Shown here in pieces: positions 6,541 through 12,168 of a stretch of DNA of 12,447 bases. The notes beneath the pieces were generated by a model. The model saw only the letters and a list, made by a program, of their open reading frames with translations. It ran no database searches and was not told the DNA's origin. A program made the translations under genes and the position numbers. Each line of letters begins with the position of its first letter. Position 1 is the first letter of the stretch. The DNA is from JBIOWF01 sp044868295 (lineage in GTDB: Bacteria > Actinomycetota > Actinomycetes > Streptosporangiales > Streptosporangiaceae), in the NCBI GenBank assembly GCA_044868295.1, contig JBIOWF010000152.1:1-12447 (forward strand), read 5' to 3'.

Positions 6541-7455
6541 TTACAGGCGGGTGCGGGCCCATTCGACGGTGGCCTTGAGGCCTGTCGAGAGGTCGTTTCT
6601 GGGCTGCCAGCCGAGACATTCGAGTGCCGGGGCCGGGTCGACCGCCATCGCGGGGAGGTCGCCGAGGCGTGCGGGGGCGAGGCCAGGCTCGTCCTGCGCG
6701 CCGGCCGCGGCGGCGACCAGCGTGTGCAACTGGCGATCGGTGGTCTGCACACCGGTGCCGAGATTGAAGCGGCGGCCGTCGCCGTCCGGTCCGCACGCCC
6801 GGGCGAAGCCGTCCACGACGTCCTCGACGAAGATGTAGTCCCGGGTCTGGGCGCCGTCGCCGTACAGGACCGTGGGCTTCCCGGCCAGCAGGGCATCGGT
6901 GAAGATGGCGACGACCCCGGCCTCGCCGTCGGGCGACTGGCGCGGACCGTAGACATTCGAGAGCACCAATGTGGTGTATTCAAGCCCATATAGCCCGCTA
7001 TATGCGGACAAGTAGACTTCGCCGCTCAATTTCGAGGCCGCGTAGGGAGAACGCGGATCGGTCGCCGCGTCGCCCGGCACCGGAATGACGGCGGGCCTGC
7101 CGTAGACGGCCACGGACGAGGCGAAGACGACCTTGCGGGCACCCGCGCGCCGGGCCGCCTCCAGCACGTTCACCGTTCCCTCGACGTTGTGCCGGGCGTC
7201 GTTCACGGGGTCGTCGACGCTCTTACGCACGCTGATCTGCGCGGCGAGGTGACAGATCACCTCAGGTCGCCACTGCTCGGCCAGCGCGCCGAGCGCCGGG
7301 TCGCGGACGTCGAGGACATGCAGAGCCGCGTGCGGGTTCCGGTTCCGCCCTGACGAGAGGTCGTCCACCACGGCCACCTCGTGCCCGTCGGCCAGCAGCC
7401 GATCGACAAGGTTGGACCCGATGAAACCCGCCCCACCCGTGACTATTGCCCGCAT
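6541..7455 (-). CDS. NAD-dependent epimerase/dehydratase (UDP-glucose 4-epimerase-like)
   Basis: The 304-residue protein is an extended short-chain dehydrogenase of the nucleotide-sugar epimerase group. The NAD-binding loop GGAGFIG is at 7-13 and the adenosine-ribose acid VDD at 30-32. FASSVAVYG (111-119) carries the catalytic Ser region and Y138-AAS-K142 is the YxxxK pair. VYGPRQ and GDGAQTRDYIFVEDV are typical of GalE-type sugar-nucleotide binding. The most likely substrate is a UDP- or other NDP-hexose, but the exact sugar cannot be read from the sequence. The ATG at 7455 follows GGGAGGGA. It lies 35 bases after rsrA on the same strand, so it is probably part of the sigR operon and may be induced by thiol stress. 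Confidence 0.9.
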   Translation of the reverse strand: MRAIVTGGAGFIGSNLVDRLLADGHEVAVVDDLSSGRNRNPHAALHVLDVRDPALGALAEQWRPEVICHLAAQISVRKSVDDPVNDARHNVEGTVNVLEAARRAGARKVVFASSVAVYGRPAVIPVPGDAATDPRSPYAASKLSGEVYLSAYSGLYGLEYTTLVLSNVYGPRQSPDGEAGVVAIFTDALLAGKPTVLYGDGAQTRDYIFVEDVVDGFARACGPDGDGRRFNLGTGVQTTDRQLHTLVAAAAGAQDEPGLAPARLGDLPAMAVDPAPALECLGWQPRNDLSTGLKATVEWARTRL

Positions 7456-7490
7456 GCCCCGTCCCTCCCTGAAGGTCTACGGGGGAGATC

Positions 7491-7757
7491 CTAATCCCCG
7501 AGCTCGGCGCGGACCTCGGCGATGCGGGTGAGGACTTTGGAACGAAGGTCTTCTGGAACGGGATCGCACCCGCAGTGTTTCGCCACCAACTGCTTGACGA
7601 CCTGCTCCAGGCCGTATTCCTGCAGGCAGGGGCCGCACTCGTCGAGGTGCTGCTTTATGTCGGCGCACCGGGTGTCGTCCAGCTCCCCGTCCAGGTAGCT
7701 GTAGACCCTGTCCAGCACCTCGCCACAGTCTGTGTCGTGATGGTCACCGCAGCTCAT
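7491..7757 (-). CDS. rsrA: Zinc-binding thiol-responsive anti-sigma factor
   Basis: The 88-residue protein is a ZAS-family anti-sigma factor matching RsrA (Streptomyces) and RshA (Mycobacterium). The zinc and redox residues C11, H37, C41 and C44 lie at exactly the RsrA positions, with HLDECGPC as the core motif. Further cysteines at 3, 31, 62 and 64 bring the total to seven. In the family, disulfide stress oxidises the zinc-site cysteines, zinc is lost and the sigma factor is released. The ATG at 7757 overlaps the TGA of sigR (ATGA), so the pair is translationally coupled and made in balance. Confidence 0.96.
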   Translation of the reverse strand: MSCGDHHDTDCGEVLDRVYSYLDGELDDTRCADIKQHLDECGPCLQEYGLEQVVKQLVAKHCGCDPVPEDLRSKVLTRIAEVRAELGD

Positions 7758-8359
7758 CGCCCCTCCTCGCCCCTCACCAGCCCGCGCTCGCGCGCGTAGT
7801 CCTCGAGCAGCGTCCGCAGTTGCCTTCGGCCGCGGTGCAGGCGCGACATGACGGTCCCGATAGGGGTCCCCATGATGTCGGCGATCTCCTTGTAGGGGAA
7901 GCCCTCCACATCCGCCAGGTATACAGCGATGCGGAACTCCTCGGGGAGGGCGGCGAGCGCGTCCTTCACGTCACTGTCGGGGAGGTGCTCCAGCGCCTCA
8001 AGCTCGGCCGACTTCAGCCCGCTCGACGTGTGCGACTCGGCGCGCGCGAGTTGCCAGTCCTCGATCTCTTCGGTGCCGGCCTGCTTCGGCTCGCGCTGCT
8101 TCTTGCGGTAGCTGTTGATGAAGGTGTTCGTGAGGATGCGGTAAAGCCAGGCCTTGAGGTTCGTCCCCTCCTGGAACTGGTGGAACGAGCCGAAGGCCTT
8201 GGCGAAGGCCTCCTGCAGGAGGTCTTCCGCATCCGCTGGGTTTCGGGTCATCCGAAGCGCGGCAGAGTAAAGCTGGTCGAGATACGGCAGGACGTCGCGC
8301 TCGAACCGCTCGCTGCGCTGCTCCAGAGTCTCCTCGGCTGTCTTGGAGACCGGACCCAC
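7754..8359 (-). CDS. sigR: ECF sigma factor of the SigR/SigH thiol-stress type
   Basis: From the GTG at 8359 the protein has 201 residues. It contains region 2 (YSAALRMTRNPADAEDLLQE, 31-50, then WLYRILTNTFINSYRKKQRE, 71-90) and region 4 (LPEEFRIAVYLADVEGFPYKE, then GTPIGTVMSRLHRGRRQLR), nearly the same as mycobacterial SigH and Streptomyces SigR. It directs transcription of thioredoxin, mycothiol and protein-quality genes under disulfide stress. The GTG start gives MGPV, matching Streptomyces SigR as I recall it. The frame stays open upstream, with ATGs at 8461, 8452 and 8446, which would add 29-34 residues, as in the unstable SigR' isoform of Streptomyces. rsrA overlaps its end. Confidence 0.95.
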   Translation of the reverse strand: MGPVSKTAEETLEQRSERFERDVLPYLDQLYSAALRMTRNPADAEDLLQEAFAKAFGSFHQFQEGTNLKAWLYRILTNTFINSYRKKQREPKQAGTEEIEDWQLARAESHTSSGLKSAELEALEHLPDSDVKDALAALPEEFRIAVYLADVEGFPYKEIADIMGTPIGTVMSRLHRGRRQLRTLLEDYARERGLVRGEEGR

Positions 8360-8456
8360 CCCCTTCAGGACACCTGACCCAGCCGAGAATACCGGCACGT
8401 CAACGGCGACCTGTTCAGGGGCTTCCGGCAGCAGCAACGCGTTCATGCCCATCTGC

Positions 8457-8483
8457 AACATGGCAGGCGTAGAGTCTGTTCCC
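8457..8483 (-). promoter_or_regulatory. SigR-dependent promoter of sigR (autoregulation)
   Basis: On the minus strand, GGGAAC (8483-8478) is followed by GTT (8459-8457). Between GGAAC and GTT there are exactly 18 bases, matching the SigR/SigH consensus GGAAY-N18/19-GTT. The start of transcription would fall near 8451-8449, at or just before the in-frame ATGs at 8452 and 8446. The resulting message would therefore be nearly leaderless for an extended SigR. Confidence 0.7.
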
Positions 8484-8508
8484 AGTGCTGTTTGAGGTGA
8501 CGAAAGCC

Positions 8509-8536
8509 CCGGTACGGGGAAAAAACCACGTACCGG
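8509..8536. promoter_or_regulatory. Perfect 8-bp inverted repeat between sigR and the methyltransferase gene
   Basis: CCGGTACG (8509-8516) and CGTACCGG (8529-8536) flank a 12-base centre with an A6 run. It lies in the divergent control region, upstream of the sigR promoter on one side and 36 bases before the methyltransferase start on the other. It could be an operator or a leader hairpin. Confidence 0.5.
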
Positions 8537-8571
8537 CTGGAGCCCGGGAACCCAACGTCCAGGAGCTGCTC

Positions 8572-9309
8572 GTGCTGCCAATTCCGGCCAACGAACTCAA
8601 TGGTTCGGGCGCCCTGGGGCCGTACTGGAATTTCTACCACGCAGTCGTCGCCGAGCAGTTGCGGCAGTGGCTGCCCGCGCGCCCCTCCCTGCTGCTCGAC
8701 CTGTCCGGCGGACGCGGGCGCTGGCCCGGACAGGCGGCACGTGCGGGGCACCGGGTGATCGAGGTGATGGATTTCCGCCGCCCGAACGAGCCCTGGCTGC
8801 GGGACACGTCCGGGCGCATCCAGAAGGTCCGCGCCGACGACCTCGGGTTCCTGCCCGACGAGTGCGTCGACGCCGTCATCGCCGAGGAACGCGCGCTCTC
8901 CGTCGAGATCATGACCGAGTCGGTGGTCGAAGACGTGGTCCGGGTGCTGAAGCCCGGCGGCAGAGCACTGGTCTGCGTCGACTCGCTGGTCCTCGGCATG
9001 GCGATCCTCGCCGAGCAGAACTACTGGGCGCACCTGTGCCAGACCGGCGAGGTGATGCTCGTGCCGTGGCCGGACGGGAGCATCACGCGCTGTTTCACGA
9101 GCGTCCAGTTGCGTGAGCTGATCAGCGGCGCGGGGCTGGAGGTGGAATGGGTCCGCCCGCGGACGGTCCTGTCCCCGTCTACCGTCAACCACATCCTCGC
9201 CTCGGGCGGCCGCTCGCTCGCCTGGCTGGTCCGCACCGAGCTGGAATCCCAGTCCGACGGCGACGACACCGTCGGCATCCACCTGGTGGCAAGCGCCCGG
9301 AAGATCTAG
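8572..9309 (+). CDS. Class I SAM-dependent methyltransferase
   Basis: The GTG at 8572 is preceded by AGGAG six bases upstream, which is why I choose it over the more upstream in-frame ATG at 8485 that would read through the intergenic inverted repeat. The 245-residue protein has SAM motif I LLDLSGGRGR at 41-50, an acidic loop in VIEVMD, and a post-I region FLPDECVDAVIAEERALS. VVRVLKPGGRALVCVDS is the classic motif III stretch VLKPGG of class I methyltransferases. A C-terminal substrate region follows (FTSVQLRELISGAGLEVEW). The substrate cannot be deduced. It is divergent from sigR and may share control signals with it. Confidence 0.85.
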   Translation: MLPIPANELNGSGALGPYWNFYHAVVAEQLRQWLPARPSLLLDLSGGRGRWPGQAARAGHRVIEVMDFRRPNEPWLRDTSGRIQKVRADDLGFLPDECVDAVIAEERALSVEIMTESVVEDVVRVLKPGGRALVCVDSLVLGMAILAEQNYWAHLCQTGEVMLVPWPDGSITRCFTSVQLRELISGAGLEVEWVRPRTVLSPSTVNHILASGGRSLAWLVRTELESQSDGDDTVGIHLVASARKI

Positions 9310-9377
9310 TGCCGCGACAGCGATGGCCCAGTGTGTGATTCGCCGACCGGGCGATCAACCTTGACCGGGAAGCGCGC

Positions 9378-9710
9378 CTAGCGGCGGCGTTCGATGTTGG
9401 ACTGGCACTGGACGCAGCGGGCCGCCTCCGGGCGCGCCTCCAGCCTGCCCTCGGGGACGGGCCTGCCGCAGTCCAGGCACCGGCCGTAGCCGCCGTCGTC
9501 GAGCCTCTTGAGCGCGGCGAGTACGGCGGTGCGCTGGCGGGAGGCGACGTCGAGCATCGCCTGCGTCCGATCGGCGTCGGTGAGATCGGATCCGGCGTCC
9601 GCGGCCGATCTGTCCTGTACCGCGACCGGGTCTCCCCTGAGCACTCCGATAGATCGGTCGAGCTCTTGGAGCATGCTTTCCAGGCGCATACGCGCGGTCG
9701 CGTCGTCCAC
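9378..9710 (-). CDS. DksA/TraR-family C4 zinc-finger protein
   Basis: The 110-residue protein has a helical N-terminal half (residues 1-72) and a C-terminal zinc finger, C78-x2-C81 ... C99-x2-C102, in the context YGRCLDCGRPVPEGRLEARPEAARCVQCQ. This is the signature of the DksA/TraR family, which binds the RNA polymerase secondary channel. Actinobacterial members are often short and their promoters of action are not well defined. The GTG at 9710 is preceded by GGAGG at 8-9 bases. It is convergent with the methyltransferase gene, and its upstream neighbour is the tRNA-like fragment. Confidence 0.92.
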   Translation of the reverse strand: MDDATARMRLESMLQELDRSIGVLRGDPVAVQDRSAADAGSDLTDADRTQAMLDVASRQRTAVLAALKRLDDGGYGRCLDCGRPVPEGRLEARPEAARCVQCQSNIERRR

Positions 9711-9845
9711 GAATCCGCACCTCCGGGAAACTGTGAGGGAAGACCTGCAGAGGAGTCCCCGGTCTCCTGACAGATCGTTCTGCTTTTACGGCATGTAACC
9801 GCTTTCCTCTGCGGATGCCCATTTGGCGACGTTCTTACACCAGTG

Positions 9846-9864
9846 CTTGACGGCGGCCGTCGAG
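9846..9864. other. Hairpin next to the tRNA-like fragment
   Basis: CTTGACGG (9846-9853) and CCGTCGAG (9857-9864) pair around CGG, with one G-T wobble. It could terminate transcription coming leftward out of the tRNA-like region. No T-run is visible. Confidence 0.35.
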
Positions 9865-9887
9865 AAAGGCAGACATGCCCGATCAGT

Positions 9888-9912
9888 GGGGCAGGAGGGA
9901 TTCGAACCCGTT
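9888..9912 (-). other. tRNA 3'-end-like fragment (possible att site)
   Basis: On the minus strand the sequence reads CGGGTTCGAATCCCTCCTG followed by CCCCA. It contains the T-loop TTCGAAT flanked by GGG and CCC and an acceptor-like CTGCCCC with discriminator A. No matching 5' half (GGGGCAG, D-arm, anticodon arm) is present upstream. This is what tyrosine-recombinase integration leaves at an attachment site: the 3' part of a tRNA gene duplicated. An att site is an inference; I see no integrase gene. Confidence 0.5.
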
Positions 9913-9958
9913 CACTGAGTCTCCTTGGTTCTCAGTGATTCGCCCGTTGCTGGGCGAA
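9912..9958. other. Two abutting perfect hairpins beside the tRNA-like fragment
   Basis: TCACTGAG (9912-9919) pairs with CTCAGTGA (9931-9938) around an 11-base loop. TTCGCCC (9939-9945) pairs with GGGCGAA (9952-9958) around a 6-base loop. With the T-arm at 9895-9910 they form three consecutive stem-loops, giving a tRNA-like outline, but arm sizes do not fit a normal cloverleaf. Confidence 0.5.
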
Positions 9959-9987
9959 GGTCCCCGTCTTTCCCGGGCGGTGATGGG

Positions 9988-10209
9988 CTATATGCATCCG
10001 CACGGAGTTCGTGGTGTGACGGTGTGGGTGTCGAGGGCGATCTGGTAGATCCATGCCTCCAGGCGCCCCCGATCGCGCAGGCCGTCCGCACTCTGGGCGA
10101 TCTTCACGTAGACCTCCTGAAGAAGGTCCTCGGCGTCTTCCGGTCGCTCGACGCGCCGGGAGATGAAGGCCAGGAGCCGTTCGCGGAAACCGTCGTCGAT
10201 CGGGGGCAT
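9988..10209 (-). pseudogene. Truncated ECF sigma factor (SigZ-like, region 2 only)
   Basis: The ATG at 10209 has GAGGAAAG upstream. The 73-residue ORF shows a normal ECF start: RERLLAFISRRVERPEDAEDLLQEVYVKIAQ, then GRLEAWIYQIA at about residues 48-58. After A58 (near nucleotide 10035) it switches to LDTHTVTPRTPCGCI and stops. A complete family member would continue with the DNA-recognition end of region 2 and with region 4, about 100 more residues. It should not function as a sigma factor. The break lies about 75 bp from the hairpins and tRNA-like fragment, so an integration or deletion junction is likely. It follows the Cys-rich peptide gene by 23 bases. Confidence 0.75.
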
Positions 10210-10232
10210 GGTCACTTTCCTCGCTCTGGGTG

Positions 10233-10373
10233 TTATCGACAGCCGCAGGCGCTCGGGGCCGCCTCGGCTGCCTCCGAAGCGGCTGCCTCCGGCGTGGTGC
10301 CGCAGCACTCCGCCTTGTCGTCGGGTGCGCAGCAGGTCTGCAGGTCATCGGTGGAGCAGCAGGGCGTCGTCAT
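10233..10373 (-). CDS. 46-aa cysteine-rich peptide, possible metalloid-binding
   Basis: The ATG at 10373 is preceded by GGAGGA. The product has eight cysteines in 46 residues: pairs at 5-6, 14-15 and 23-24 and a final C43-G-C45-R. The spacing of the pairs is regular (9 residues each), and the second half is an Ala/Glu-rich linker (PEAAASEAAEAAP) before the CGC end. Vicinal cysteines are good As(III) or other soft-metal ligands, and the gene is divergent from a flavoprotein with a similar Cys tail and near arsR-type palindromes, so metalloid sequestration or delivery is a reasonable guess. No family is recognised. An ATG at 10478 in the same frame would read through the operator region and is unlikely to be used. 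Confidence 0.7.
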   Translation of the reverse strand: MTTPCCSTDDLQTCCAPDDKAECCGTTPEAAASEAAEAAPSACGCR

Positions 10374-10411
10374 TTCGTCCTCCTTGTGTGTTGGTTCCGT
10401 CGGGGTAGACG

Positions 10412-10424
10412 GCGAACGGTTCGC
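10412..10424. other. 13-bp palindrome in the Cys-peptide leader
   Basis: GCGAAC-G-GTTCGC is perfectly symmetric and lies between the operators and the Cys-rich peptide start, so it would be in the 5' leader of the leftward message. Function unknown. Confidence 0.35.
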
Positions 10425-10441
10425 ATGGACGCAGGCGCAAC

Positions 10442-10473
10442 TTAGATGTACTTCTAATTTGACATCTCTCAAA
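10442..10473. promoter_or_regulatory. Double ArsR-type operator
   Basis: Two perfect palindromes stand back to back: TTAGA-N6-TCTAA (10442-10457) and TTTGA-N6-TCAAA (10458-10473). The first has the same architecture and half-sites as the site in front of arsR. They lie in an AT-rich island between the Cys-peptide (leftward) and flavoprotein (rightward) genes. A TTGACA (10459-10464) and a TTGAGA on the minus strand (10472-10467) fall inside them, so a bound repressor would cover promoter elements. Confidence 0.65.
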
Positions 10474-10497
10474 GCCATCTGCCACCCTGTTGGCTAC

Positions 10498-10513
10498 TTC
10501 GATGAGCTTCTAA
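10498..10513. promoter_or_regulatory. Third ArsR-type operator, one mismatch
   Basis: TTCGA-TGAGCT-TCTAA differs from the TTAGA-N6-TCTAA form at one base. It lies 72 bp before the flavoprotein start, where it could control the rightward promoter. Confidence 0.5.
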
Positions 10514-10531
10514 GTCAAGCGCCCGCGCTGT

Positions 10532-10571
10532 TCTGCCAACCCGCCCTGAACTCTGCCAACCCGCCCTGAAC
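10532..10571. repeat. Perfect 20-bp tandem duplication before the flavoprotein
   Basis: The unit TCTGCCAACCCGCCCTGAAC occurs at 10532-10551 and 10552-10571 without any difference. It ends three bases before the GGAG of the flavoprotein ribosome binding site. It looks like a recent slippage event. Confidence 0.9.
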
Positions 10572-10585
10572 CTGGAGATCCTGAG

Positions 10586-11989
10586 ATGAGCTGCTGCGGC
10601 ACCACGACCAACCTCGTGCTTGAGCCTTCCGCTTCCCGGCCCGGCGACCTTCCCGTGGTCGTCATCGGCACCGGCCCCGTCGGCCTGGCAGCCGCCGCCC
10701 ACCTGGCCGAGCGCGGCATCGACTTCCTGGTCCTGGAGGCCGGTGACCAGGTCGCCGCCTCGATCGCCAAGTGGAGCCACGTCCGCGTGTTCAGCCCGTG
10801 GAAGTTCAACATCGACGCCGCCGCGGCCCGCCTGCTGGAGGCCGACGGCTGGACCACCCCCGACCCTGAGTGGCTGCCCACCGGCGCCGAGATCATCTCC
10901 GACTACCTGAACCCCCTGGCCAAACTCTTCGGTGACAAGGTACGGCTCGGCAGCCCGGTCATCGCGATCAGCCGCCTGGGCTACGACCGGGCGCGCACCA
11001 ACGGCCGCGAGGACGTCCCCTTCGTCATCCGGCTGGCCAATGGTGACGAGGTGCGCGCCAAGGCGGTTATCGACGCCTCCGGCACCTACGCCACCCCCAA
11101 TGTCCTGGGCGCCAACGGTCTCCCGGCGTACGGCGAGGCCGAAGCCGTCGATCTCATCGACCACGCCCTGCCCGATGTGCTCGGCGCCGACCGCGAGCGC
11201 TACGAGGGCAAGCACACTCTGGTTGTCGGCGCGGGCCACTCGGCCGCCACCACCTTGCTCGGCCTCGCCCAGCTCTCCGACGACACGCGGATCACCTGGG
11301 CGATTCGCGCCGGGAACGCCGGCCGTACCTATGGCGGCGGGGACGCCGACGCCCTCCCGGCCCGTGGCGCCCTCGGCACCCGCCTGCACGCCCTCGTCGG
11401 GTCCGGTCGCATAAGGCTTCTGGCCGGCTTCTACGCCCACTCCGTGGCTGTGACCGACGGCCGGGCGACTGTCGTCAGCCGCGATCCGTCCGGCGCCGAG
11501 CAAAAGATCACTGTGGACCGCGTCGTTTCAGCAACCGGCTATCGCCCGGACCACTCCATCGCCTCCGAGCTGCGGCTGGACCTCGACCCGATCCTCGGCT
11601 CCACCCGCCGGTTGGCCCCGCTGATCGACCCCAACCAGCACTCCTGCGGCACCGTCCCCGGTCACGGCGTGGACGAACTCGCCCACCCGGAGGCCGGCTA
11701 CTACGCCGTCGGCGTGAAGTCCTATGGCCGCGCCCCGACCTTCCTCATGGCCACCGGCTACGAGCAGGTCCGCTCCGTGGTCGCCGCTCTGGCCGGCGAC
11801 TGGGAGGCCGCCCGCGACGTGCAGCTCGACCTGCCCGAGACCGGCGTGTGCTCCTCCGACCTTGCTGAAGCCCAGGAGATCAGGGTCGGCCTGGCCACCG
11901 GCATCAGCGGCGGCCCGCTGTCCACGCCGCTCCCGCTCGCCACCGTCAGCTCCGGCGGCTGCTGCGGCTGCTGCGGCTGCTGCGGCTGA
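10586..11989 (+). CDS. FAD/NADPH-dependent flavoprotein with Cys-Cys-Gly tail (ArsO-like)
   Basis: The 467-residue protein is a two-dinucleotide-fold flavoprotein monooxygenase/oxidoreductase. The FAD loop GTGPVG is at 28-33, the NADPH Rossmann motif VVGAGHSA at 213-220, and SATGYRPD at 315-322 is the typical ATG motif of flavin monooxygenases. It begins MSCCG and ends with three Cys-Cys-Gly units (459-467); otherwise it has only C354 and C422. Such flavoproteins are often found in actinobacterial ars clusters (ArsO type), and paired cysteines bind As(III). Electron transfer to, or oxidation of, a metalloid species is an inference. The ATG at 10586 is preceded by GGAG at eight bases. ArsR-type operators lie upstream and arsR downstream. 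Confidence 0.85.
   Translation: MSCCGTTTNLVLEPSASRPGDLPVVVIGTGPVGLAAAAHLAERGIDFLVLEAGDQVAASIAKWSHVRVFSPWKFNIDAAAARLLEADGWTTPDPEWLPTGAEIISDYLNPLAKLFGDKVRLGSPVIAISRLGYDRARTNGREDVPFVIRLANGDEVRAKAVIDASGTYATPNVLGANGLPAYGEAEAVDLIDHALPDVLGADRERYEGKHTLVVGAGHSAATTLLGLAQLSDDTRITWAIRAGNAGRTYGGGDADALPARGALGTRLHALVGSGRIRLLAGFYAHSVAVTDGRATVVSRDPSGAEQKITVDRVVSATGYRPDHSIASELRLDLDPILGSTRRLAPLIDPNQHSCGTVPGHGVDELAHPEAGYYAVGVKSYGRAPTFLMATGYEQVRSVVAALAGDWEAARDVQLDLPETGVCSSDLAEAQEIRVGLATGISGGPLSTPLPLATVSSGGCCGCCGCCG
11957..11986. repeat. 9-bp tandem repeat encoding the Cys-Cys-Gly tail
   Basis: GGCTGCTGC is repeated three times (11957-11983) plus a final GGC, directly before the TGA stop. Copy number could change by slippage in frame and so change the number of Cys pairs. 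Confidence 0.9.
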
Positions 11990-12027
11990 ACCCCCTGTCC
12001 CAGGAACTGAACCCCCTGTCCCAGGAA
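11986..12027. repeat. Perfect 21-bp tandem duplication after the flavoprotein
   Basis: The 21-bp unit starting CTGAACCCCCTGTCCC occurs at 11986-12006 and 12007-12027. The first copy contains the flavoprotein stop codon; the second runs into the ribosome binding site GGAAGGAG of the next ORF. Confidence 0.9.
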
Positions 12028-12038
12028 GGAGTCCAGAC

Positions 12039-12136
12039 ATGTCCCGACAGCTACCCACTACCCGGTGGTCATGGTCGCCGTCGCCCTGGCCTGCGCGCTG
12101 AGCGCGTTCGCACTCGCCGTTTACCATCACCTATAG
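12039..12136 (+). pseudogene. Small ORF with apparent frameshift, membrane-helix remnant
   Basis: The ATG at 12039 has an excellent ribosome binding site (GGAAGGAG, seven bases before), but its frame gives only 20 residues, MSRQLPTTRWSW and a Pro/Trp tail. A different frame, open to TAG at 12134, encodes a good hydrophobic helix (VVMVAVALACALSAFALAVYHHL). One base gained would join the start to the helix and give a peptide of about 32 residues. So this is either a frameshifted small membrane protein, a sequencing slip in a C-rich stretch, or a short leader ORF. No family is recognised. Confidence 0.4.
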
Positions 12137-12160
12137 TTTAGACAGCCGTCTAATTAGGAG
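12132..12160 (+). promoter_or_regulatory. arsR promoter, ArsR operator and ribosome binding site
   Basis: TATAGT (12132-12137) is a good -10 hexamer. Directly after it is the perfect palindrome TTAGA-CAGCCG-TCTAA (12138-12153), identical in half-sites to the first operator at 10442. Transcription would start inside the palindrome, a placement suited to repression. AGGAG (12156-12160) is eight bases before the arsR ATG. Confidence 0.65.
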
Positions 12161-12168
12161 TTGTTGTC

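Noticed and set aside
8485..8571. Upstream ATG start for the methyltransferase
   Set aside because: It lacks a ribosome binding site and would translate through the intergenic inverted repeat; the GTG at 8572 has AGGAG at six bases.
9888..9966. Complete tRNA gene on the minus strand
   Set aside because: The T-arm and acceptor 3' strand are there, but the 5' side GGGGACC pairs with only four bases of the acceptor, and the two hairpins have the wrong size for D and anticodon arms.
10374..10478. Longer form of the Cys-rich peptide from an ATG at 10478
   Set aside because: It would overlap the operator palindromes and has no ribosome binding site, while the ATG at 10373 has GGAGGA.
10442..10571. 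CRISPR-like array
   Set aside because: Only short palindromes and one 20-bp direct tandem pair are present; there are no spaced repeats of CRISPR size and no cas genes.
10469..11503. Long open frame on the minus strand (344 codons) opposite the flavoprotein gene
   Set aside because: It is antisense to a gene with clear FAD and NADPH motifs, has low-complexity Gly/Ala/Val/Asp composition and no recognisable domain; this is expected in GC-rich DNA.
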